Shown here piece after piece: positions 32,501 to 37,612 of a DNA stretch of 37,612 nucleotides (positions are counted from its first letter, which is position 1; each line of letters opens with the position of its first letter). Both the position numbers and the translations under genes were made by a program. The stretch spans positions 1 to 37,612 of the forward strand of contig JAAUZD010000024.1 of assembly GCA_014804785.1 (NCBI GenBank), given 5' to 3'. The notes under the pieces were generated by a model. It did no database searches and was not told the DNA's origin. It saw only the letters and a list, made by a program, of their open reading frames with translations. This DNA is from Lachnospiraceae bacterium (lineage in GTDB: Bacteria; Bacillota; Clostridia; Lachnospirales; Lachnospiraceae).

Positions 32501-33529
32501 ATGTCATTTGAATTTATAAAAAAACTGCCGACACCAGATGAAATCAGAAGCCAGTTCGCTGTCCCTTCCGATTTGGTCAAATTGAAAGAAGAAAAAGATA
32601 AAGAAATCCGTGATGTCATCACCGGAAAAAGCAACAAGTTCCTTGTTATCATTGGTCCCTGTTCTGCTGACAATGAAGATGCCGTATGTGATTATGTGAC
32701 CCGACTTGCAAGGGTTAATGAGAAAGTAAAGGACAACCTAATCTTAATTCCCCGTATTTATACAAATAAGCCAAGAACTACCGGTGAGGGCTATAAGGGG
32801 ATTGTACATCAGCCCGACCCTGAACAGAAACCGGATTTCCTTGCAGGGCTTATCGCTATGAGAAAAATGCACATCCGTGCCATTGCAGAATCCGGTCTCA
32901 CCGCTGCTGATGAGATGCTTTACCCTGAAAACTGGGGATATGTATCGGACATTTTGTCTTATGTTGCGATTGGCGCGCGCTCTGTTGAGGATCAGCAACA
33001 TAGAATCGTTGTCAGCGGTTTTGACATCCCCGCCGGTATGAAAAATCCCACCAGCGGCAACCTGACCGTTATGCTGAATTCCGTGTATGCATCCCAGCAT
33101 TCCCACTCTTTCATCTACAGAGGATGGGAGGTTAAGACGAACGGCAATGAACTTGCCCACACAGTTTTAAGAGGTGCTACCAATAAGCATGGCGGCAATC
33201 TTCCCAATTATCACTATGAAGATTTAAATCTCCTTCTTACACTATACAATGAAAGAGATTTAAAAAATCCTGCCACCATCATAGATACAAACCACAGCAA
33301 TTCCAATAAACAGTTTGAGCAGCAGGTCCGAATCGTGAAAGAGGTTATGCACAGCCGCAAGTTAAATGCTGATATCCACAAACTGGTCAAAGGCGTTATG
33401 GTTGAAAGCTACATTGAAGAAGGCTGCCAGAAAGTGGGCGGCGGCGTCTACGGCAAATCCATCACAGACCCTTGTCTTGGATGGGAAGCTACCGAACGAT
33501 TAATTTACGATATTGCTGAATATGAATAA
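32501..33529 (+). CDS. aroF: 3-deoxy-7-phosphoheptulonate (DAHP) synthase, class I alpha
   Basis: 342 residues. VIIGPCSADNEDAV, IPRIYTNKPRTTGEGYKG and the C-terminal YGKSITDPCLGWEATERL are signatures of the AroFGH-type enzyme that condenses PEP and erythrose 4-phosphate, the first step of the shikimate pathway. The N-terminal extension (LPTPDEIRSQF) fits the feedback-regulated AroG/F type; which aromatic amino acid inhibits it cannot be told. AGGAGG before the ATG. Single-gene unit with its own promoter and terminator. Confidence 0.95.
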   Translation: MSFEFIKKLPTPDEIRSQFAVPSDLVKLKEEKDKEIRDVITGKSNKFLVIIGPCSADNEDAVCDYVTRLARVNEKVKDNLILIPRIYTNKPRTTGEGYKGIVHQPDPEQKPDFLAGLIAMRKMHIRAIAESGLTAADEMLYPENWGYVSDILSYVAIGARSVEDQQHRIVVSGFDIPAGMKNPTSGNLTVMLNSVYASQHSHSFIYRGWEVKTNGNELAHTVLRGATNKHGGNLPNYHYEDLNLLLTLYNERDLKNPATIIDTNHSNSNKQFEQQVRIVKEVMHSRKLNADIHKLVKGVMVESYIEEGCQKVGGGVYGKSITDPCLGWEATERLIYDIAEYE

Positions 33530-33536
33530 ATGTTCA

Positions 33537-33567
33537 ACAACGGGCAGCATGTTTTGCTGCCCGTTGT
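33537..33567 (+). terminator. Terminator of the DAHP synthase gene
   Basis: A perfect 13-bp stem: ACAACGGGCAGCA (33537-33549) with TGCTGCCCGTTGT (33555-33567), loop of 5, then ACTTTTATATT. It starts 8 bases past the stop codon and lies between convergent genes. Confidence 0.9.
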
Positions 33568-33576
33568 ACTTTTATA

Positions 33577-34461
33577 TTACCGCCTGGGATGCGCTTTCGC
33601 ATACACTTCCCGTATTCTGCTGTGGCTCATATTTAAATAAATCTGTGTCGTGGAAATATCCGAGTGTCCCAGCATCTCCTGTACACTGCGCAGATCAGCA
33701 CCGTTTTCTACCAGATGGGCTGCAAATGAATGGCGCAAGGTATGCGGCGTAATATCCTCAACAATCCCTGCTTTTTTGGAATAAAACTTAATCAGCTTCC
33801 AGAACCCCTGCCGGCTCATGGGCTGACCCGAACAATTAACAAATAAATATTCTGAATCCCTATCAGATATCATGGCTGCACGCGTTCCGCCCAGATACCG
33901 CACAAGAGCGCTTTTTGCCTCATTTCCAAAAGGTATAACCCTCTCTTTTCCGGCATCCCTACAGACAAGATATCCCATTTGAAGATTGATATCATTCAGT
34001 TTCAATGTAATAAGCTCAGTGACTCTGATTCCTGTAGCATACAAAAGCTCCAGCATTGCTTTATCCCTGATTTCCTTGGGGGTATCCCCCGAAGGCTGTT
34101 CCAGCAGCCTGATTACTTCTTCCGTAGAAAGAATTTCAGGAATCTTCTTTTCTATTTTCGGTGCATGAAGCATTTCTGCAACATCCTCGCTTACCATTCC
34201 TTCTTTGTACATATAATGATAAAAAGCTTTCAACGATGCGATATTCCTTGATATAGTAGCTGATGAAAATTTATTTTTTTCAAGAAATAATATGTAAGAA
34301 TTTAAGTTCGTTGATGTGATTTTCTTCACATCCTTAATCCCCTGTTCCTCCATATAATTCCTTACTTTAAACAAATCCCTGCGGTAAGACATCTCTGTAT
34401 TCGCAGAAGTTTTTCTGATATTATGTAAATAAAAAATAAATGCATTGATTTCTGCTTCCAT
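33577..34461 (-). CDS. xerD: Tyrosine recombinase XerD
   Basis: 294 residues from the ATG at 34459-34461; a GTG seven codons earlier is possible, but family alignments begin at this Met. The catalytic set is complete: Arg146 (ATGIRVTEL), Lys172, His240 and Arg243 (HTLRHSFAAHL), His266 (LGHSDISTTQ) and Tyr275. The N-terminal SAM-like core-binding domain includes TSANTEMSYRRDL. Together with XerC it resolves chromosome dimers at dif. Neighbourhood with spoIIM and a NUDIX hydrolase is the conserved Firmicutes arrangement and argues for XerD rather than an integrase. Confidence 0.93.
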   Translation of the reverse strand: MEAEINAFIFYLHNIRKTSANTEMSYRRDLFKVRNYMEEQGIKDVKKITSTNLNSYILFLEKNKFSSATISRNIASLKAFYHYMYKEGMVSEDVAEMLHAPKIEKKIPEILSTEEVIRLLEQPSGDTPKEIRDKAMLELLYATGIRVTELITLKLNDINLQMGYLVCRDAGKERVIPFGNEAKSALVRYLGGTRAAMISDRDSEYLFVNCSGQPMSRQGFWKLIKFYSKKAGIVEDITPHTLRHSFAAHLVENGADLRSVQEMLGHSDISTTQIYLNMSHSRIREVYAKAHPRR

Positions 34462-34517
34462 TCCCAAAACACTTCTCCCCACCGTTTTCCCGTTTACATA
34501 AACTGGGTCTAGGTATC

Positions 34518-34546
34518 ATTATAATCAGAAAAAGAAAGAAAAGCAA
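34518..34546 (-). promoter_or_regulatory. Sigma-A promoter of xerD
   Basis: Minus strand TTGCTT (34541-34546), 17 bp, TATAAT (34518-34523), in the 190-bp gap between spoIIM and xerD. Confidence 0.6.
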
Positions 34547-34652
34547 ATGCATTTTTTGCTCTATTTATACGGATTCTCAAATATTTTTATAAAAATACTA
34601 CATATCGCATGTGCTAAATTATGATAATACCATATATTGTAAAAGAAATATT

Positions 34653-35273
34653 TTAAAAAATTTTGACCAGATCAGAAATCAGGATTGGGTTTACATAACT
34701 TTCCAGAATACACCCTATTATAATGACCACAATAATCCACACCAGACCAATTGCCTGTCTTAAATATTGTTGTTTTCTGTTCTTATAATAAGGCAGGCTT
34801 CCTTTTCCTGAAAAATGCCCTCTGCCACAATTTTCATAACACCATCCCAGAAGCATGATTTCTGCCGGTATAAGAAGCAATTGATGCGGAAACATCCCTC
34901 CCAATATGAGCAACATCCCTCTTATTCCATATCGTATGATAGCTGTGGTGATCGTCATGCCGGCAAGCATTCCCTGCCAGACAATACATGCATAGACGGA
35001 GACAATTCCAAGCCCAGTCGTAGAAAGCAGCAAGAGCAGCGCTCCTTTCCCCAGCCTGTTTTTTAAGACATATTGGAAAAACCTTCCGCTGTCAATTTCA
35101 ATATATTTTAATCTGCTGATTGATGCTTGACTGAATATACCATTTTCTGAAAGAAGTACTTCATCTCCCATGTTCATGATAAACACGCCCAAAATAAAAC
35201 TTCCTAAAAACAAATAGAACCATAACATATAAACATTGCTGTTTCCCATCTTTTTCATTTCTTGTTGTCCCAT
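34653..35273 (-). CDS. spoIIM: Stage II sporulation protein M (SpoIIM family)
   Basis: 206 residues with about five membrane helices: LWFYLFLGSFILGVFIMN, ALLLLLSTTGLGIVSVYACI, GMLAGMTITTAII, GMLLILGGMFPHQLLLIPAE and GLVWIIVVIIIGCILESYV. The mid-region GMFPHQLLLIPAE is the conserved SpoIIM/DUF95 motif. In sporulating Firmicutes SpoIIM works with SpoIID and SpoIIP in peptidoglycan remodelling for engulfment. No strong SD is visible before any of the three candidate Met (1, 6, 9), so the exact start is uncertain. Confidence 0.85.
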   Translation of the reverse strand: MGQQEMKKMGNSNVYMLWFYLFLGSFILGVFIMNMGDEVLLSENGIFSQASISRLKYIEIDSGRFFQYVLKNRLGKGALLLLLSTTGLGIVSVYACIVWQGMLAGMTITTAIIRYGIRGMLLILGGMFPHQLLLIPAEIMLLGWCYENCGRGHFSGKGSLPYYKNRKQQYLRQAIGLVWIIVVIIIGCILESYVNPILISDLVKIF

Positions 35274-35300
35274 TTTAAAGTTTTACTAAATATATGAAAA

Positions 35301-35326
35301 ACAGGCAGTACATATGCACTGCCTGT
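35301..35326 (-). terminator. Terminator after the NUDIX gene
   Basis: ACAGGCAGT (35301-35309) and ACTGCCTGT (35318-35326); on the minus strand the stem runs straight into TTTTTC, 6 bases past the NUDIX stop. Confidence 0.9.
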
Positions 35327-35332
35327 CAAAAA

Positions 35333-35869
35333 CTATTTTCCATATTTATCTTTATAAGCAAGAATCGCCGCAATGGTTTTTGAATCTTCTATTTTACCTG
35401 CATAAATCTTTTCTGTCAGTTCCTCAACCGTATAAGCGCCTACCCTGACAAATTCGTCTTCATCAAGATGCTGTTCTCCGGCTTTAAGTCCCCTCGCTAA
35501 ATAAATGTCAATTTTTTCATCACAGAACGCAACCGTTGTACGGATTGTAAGAAGCAGCTCCATATGTTCTGCAGTATATCCTGTCTCCTCCGCCAGCTCT
35601 CTTGCTGCTGCCTCCCTTGTGGGTTCAGCCTGATCGTTCAGTCCACCCGCAGGAATCTCAAGTGTATAGCGCTCCAACGCGTTACGGTACTGCTTTACCA
35701 TGATAAGACGCCCCTCATCATCCACCGGCACCACCGCTGCTGCACCTTTATGTTTGATAAAGTCCCATTTCACAATATTGCCATTCGGTATCTGCATCGT
35801 ATCCTGATAATAATCAATGATTGCTCCATGGGCAACCAAATCTCTGGACAATCTCTTAAATTCTTCCAT
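35333..35869 (-). CDS. NUDIX hydrolase, ADP-ribose pyrophosphatase type (NudF-like)
   Basis: 178 residues from the ATG at 35867-35869, with AGGAG 9 bases upstream. The NUDIX box G-x5-E-x7-REL-x-EE-x-G is complete at residues 76-98 (from GLNDQAE to EETGY). The preceding AAAVVPVDDEGRLIMVKQYR and LEIPAGG are typical of ADP-ribose pyrophosphatases, which split ADP-ribose into AMP and ribose 5-phosphate. Lies downstream of the aminotransferase with a 49-bp gap, so the two may be co-transcribed. Confidence 0.92.
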   Translation of the reverse strand: MEEFKRLSRDLVAHGAIIDYYQDTMQIPNGNIVKWDFIKHKGAAAVVPVDDEGRLIMVKQYRNALERYTLEIPAGGLNDQAEPTREAAARELAEETGYTAEHMELLLTIRTTVAFCDEKIDIYLARGLKAGEQHLDEDEFVRVGAYTVEELTEKIYAGKIEDSKTIAAILAYKDKYGK

Positions 35870-35918
35870 CCTATATGAGCTCCTGTTCCATGTCAATTAA
35901 CATCAATACAAAATATTC

Positions 35919-37205
35919 TTATTTGTCCTGAAGCATTTTTTCCACGCTGACCATTTTCACACAAAGTACAAACAAATCTGTCGCTGTAGCTAATTCTTCC
36001 TCTGAAGGGAATGTAGGTGCAATACGGATATTGCTGTCTTTAGGATCATTCTTGTACGGATAGGTTGCTCCCGCTCCTGTGAGGACAACACCTGCCTCTT
36101 TACATCTGCTCACAATCTCTTTTGCGCATCCTTCCATAGCTTCAAAAGAAATGAAATAACCGCCGTTCGGCTTTGTCCATGAACCGATTTCAAGTCCGTC
36201 AAGCTCTCTCGAAAGAACCTTTTCAATAGCCTCGAATTTCGGACGCATGATTGCTGCATGCTTCATCATATGAGCCTTCATTCCGTCAATATTTTTGAAG
36301 TAAAGCACATGACGCAGCTGATTCAGCTTATCAGGACCAATGGTCTGAATCGTCATCGTATTTTTGATAGATTCCAGATTTGCTTTAGAAGACGCAAGAG
36401 CTGAAATTCCTGAACCTGGGAATGTAACTTTAGAAGTGGATACGAACTCATAAACCATATCTGCATTTCCCATTTTGTCGCACTCACCTAAAATCTCAAG
36501 AAGCTGATCGCTTTTATCTTCGTACAGATCATGGATTGCATATGCATTATCCCAGTAAATTCTGAAATCTTTAGCAGCCGGCTTTAAAGCAGCAAATCTT
36601 CTCACCGTTTCATCTGAATAAGTATATCCCTGCGGATTCGAATATTTAGGCACACACCAGATTCCTTTTACTGCCGGATCCTCATTTACATACTTTTCTA
36701 CCAAATCCATGTCCGGTCCATCACAAGTCATCGGAATATTGATCATCTCAATACCAAACTGTTCCGTAATTGCAAAGTGCCTGTCATATCCCGGTACAGG
36801 ACACAAAAATTTCACCTTATCCAGCTTACACCAAGGTGTGCTTCCAAGTACACCAAAAAGCATGGAACGTGCAACTGTATCATACATTATATTGAGGCTG
36901 GAATTGCCAAACACAATAACCATATCCTCAGAAACACCTATCATATCTGCCATAAGCTTTTTAGCTTCCGGAATACCATCTAAAAGTCCGTAATTTCTAC
37001 AGTCAACTCCTGATGATGTCTTTAAATTTGTGTCAGATCTGATTACCTCGAGAAAGTCTCTTTCCATATCCAGCTGGGACGGCGAAGGCTTTCCTCTGGA
37101 CATATCCAGTTTTAGTCCTTTTGCCTTTGCTTCCTCATACTGCTTGTTTAAATCTTCTTTCAGCGCAAGCAATTCATTTTCACTAAGTTCTTTATATGCC
37201 TTCAT
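35919..37205 (-). CDS. PLP-dependent aminotransferase, type Ic aspartate aminotransferase-like
   Basis: 428 residues. Fold-type I enzyme of the Aminotran_MocR (PF12897) group: LKLDMSRGKPSPSQLDM near the N-terminus, VFGNSSLNIMYD for cofactor phosphate contact, WCVPKYSNPQGYTYSDETVR, IYWDNAYAIHDL (PLP-binding Asp and Tyr), STSKVTFPGSGISAL with the Schiff-base Lys, and NIRIAPTFPSEEEL with the substrate-carboxylate Arg. Characterised members of this group are aspartate aminotransferases (type Ic); the exact substrate here is inferred. It has no GntR DNA-binding domain. SD AGGAGGG. A FadR-type operator lies upstream (37250-37261). Confidence 0.9.
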   Translation of the reverse strand: MKAYKELSENELLALKEDLNKQYEEAKAKGLKLDMSRGKPSPSQLDMERDFLEVIRSDTNLKTSSGVDCRNYGLLDGIPEAKKLMADMIGVSEDMVIVFGNSSLNIMYDTVARSMLFGVLGSTPWCKLDKVKFLCPVPGYDRHFAITEQFGIEMINIPMTCDGPDMDLVEKYVNEDPAVKGIWCVPKYSNPQGYTYSDETVRRFAALKPAAKDFRIYWDNAYAIHDLYEDKSDQLLEILGECDKMGNADMVYEFVSTSKVTFPGSGISALASSKANLESIKNTMTIQTIGPDKLNQLRHVLYFKNIDGMKAHMMKHAAIMRPKFEAIEKVLSRELDGLEIGSWTKPNGGYFISFEAMEGCAKEIVSRCKEAGVVLTGAGATYPYKNDPKDSNIRIAPTFPSEEELATATDLFVLCVKMVSVEKMLQDK

Positions 37206-37249
37206 TATGCATATCCCTCCTGCTTGTATTATAATGGTATGATTGAATA

Positions 37250-37261
37250 ATTGTATACAAT
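37250..37261. promoter_or_regulatory. Possible FadR/GntR-type operator upstream of the aminotransferase
   Basis: ATTGTATACAAT is a perfect 12-bp palindrome matching the T-x-GTA-x-TAC-x-A consensus of the FadR subfamily of GntR regulators. It overlaps where the -35 should be for the TATAAT at 37228-37233 (minus strand), where no good -35 exists. Confidence 0.4.
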
Positions 37262-37333
37262 CAAATGCTCATACCATTTTACTATAACATCTATAGACAG
37301 ACAAGATTTATTTTTGTTTTTTTTCAGATACAA

Positions 37334-37365
37334 ACAGCAGAATCCATAAAAATGAATTCTGCTGT
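37334..37365 (-). terminator. Hairpin downstream of rny
   Basis: ACAGCAGAATCCAT (37334-37347) pairs with ATGAATTCTGCTGT (37352-37365) with one G-T wobble and a 4-base loop, 25 bp past the rny stop. The T-tract on the minus strand is weak (TTTGTATC). Confidence 0.6.
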
Positions 37366-37390
37366 CAACTTGTCCGTAAATTGAATAAAC

Positions 37391-37612
37391 TTATTTTGCG
37401 TAATCAATTACTCTGGATTCTCTGATTACATTGACTTTTATCTGTCCGGGATATTCCAGCTCAGCTTCAATCTGCTTTGAAATATCTCTCGCTAAAAGTA
37501 CCATATCGGAATCAGAAATCTGTTCCGGAACTACCATTACACGAATCTCTCTACCTGCCTGAATTGCAAAAGATTTATCTACACCTTTAAAATTGTTTGT
37601 GATATTTTCTAA
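37391..37612 (-). CDS. rny: Ribonuclease Y (3' end only)
   Basis: The last 73 codons and the stop; the gene continues past the window end. [40 protein letters not shown] and [20 protein letters not shown] match the C-terminus of RNase Y, downstream of its KH and HD domains. RNase Y is the membrane-anchored endonuclease that starts mRNA decay in many Firmicutes. Confidence 0.95.
   Translation of the reverse strand, partial: LENITNNFKGVDKSFAIQAGREIRVMVVPEQISDSDMVLLARDISKQIEAELEYPGQIKVNVIRESRVIDYAK

Noticed and set aside
32332-32673. 114-residue N-terminal extension of HisS
   Set aside because: It runs through the hisS promoter and the start of the divergent gene and has no similarity to HisRS; the family N-terminus begins at 32331.
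33577-34461. Integrase of a mobile element
   Set aside because: The tyrosine recombinase is full length, has XerD features and sits in the conserved spoIIM/NUDIX neighbourhood; no attachment sites or cargo are seen.

Overview
The window comes from a low-to-medium GC Gram-positive anaerobe, most likely a spore-forming member of the Lachnospiraceae (Clostridia). The evidence is SpoIIM beside a NUDIX hydrolase and XerD, an ECF-type pantothenate transporter S component, type III pantothenate kinase (CoaX), RNase Y, strong purine-rich Shine-Dalgarno sites (AGGAGG), sigma-A promoters with 17-bp spacers, and several families common in gut Firmicutes (DUF3737, DUF4179, DUF2000, YcxB-like). There are no rRNA or tRNA genes, no CRISPR array, no intact transposase and no phage module.

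Layout. 1-6.3 kb (accessory): the 5' end of an alpha/beta hydrolase of the BAAT/acyl-CoA thioesterase type with a TetR-like operator; a 558-residue protein that looks like a leukocidin-type beta-pore-former with a BACON-like C-terminus, behind an unusual promoter; then an operon of a hybrid sensor histidine kinase and a sugar-binding lipoprotein with no permease. 6.4-11.2 kb: an AAA+ ATPase with a PD-(D/E)XK-like C-terminus, a DEDDh exonuclease, a sigma factor/DUF4179 anti-sigma pair, and the decayed remnant of what may be a second ATPase. 11.3-16.2 kb: a flavodoxin-type reductase, an AraC (frameshifted)-EamA-DUF2000 operon, and a WYL regulator divergent from an isochorismatase-type hydrolase. 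16.4-18.6 kb: an orphan PPDK-type phosphohistidine swivel domain fused to about 480 unrecognised residues. 18.7-22.7 kb: a redox-like operon (MerR-C-terminus-like small protein, DUF3737 beta-helix protein, cyclophilin-like lipoprotein, ferredoxin-type aldo/keto reductase) divergent from a LysR regulator.

22.7-26.8 kb: a 54-bp tandem repeat, a truncated tspO, a four-helix-type small protein, a siroheme sulfite/nitrite reductase and a duplicated YcxB-like membrane protein. 26.9-37.6 kb is mostly housekeeping: panT-coaX-coaBC (pantothenate uptake to 4'-phosphopantetheine), a membrane LuxR regulator coupled to a MotA/ExbB-like membrane protein, hisS divergent from a DAHP synthase, xerD, spoIIM, a NUDIX ADP-ribose pyrophosphatase, a type Ic aspartate-aminotransferase-like enzyme with a FadR-type operator, and the 3' end of rny.

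The loci most worth following up are the orphan swivel-domain protein (16.4-18.6 kb), the cytosolic leukocidin/BACON-like protein (0.6-2.3 kb), the kinase/binding-protein pair (2.4-6.3 kb) and the MotA-like/LuxR pair (29.9-31.0 kb). Many starts were moved downstream from the longest reading frame because a good ribosome-binding site, a terminator or a promoter decides the case; each move is noted in its entry.
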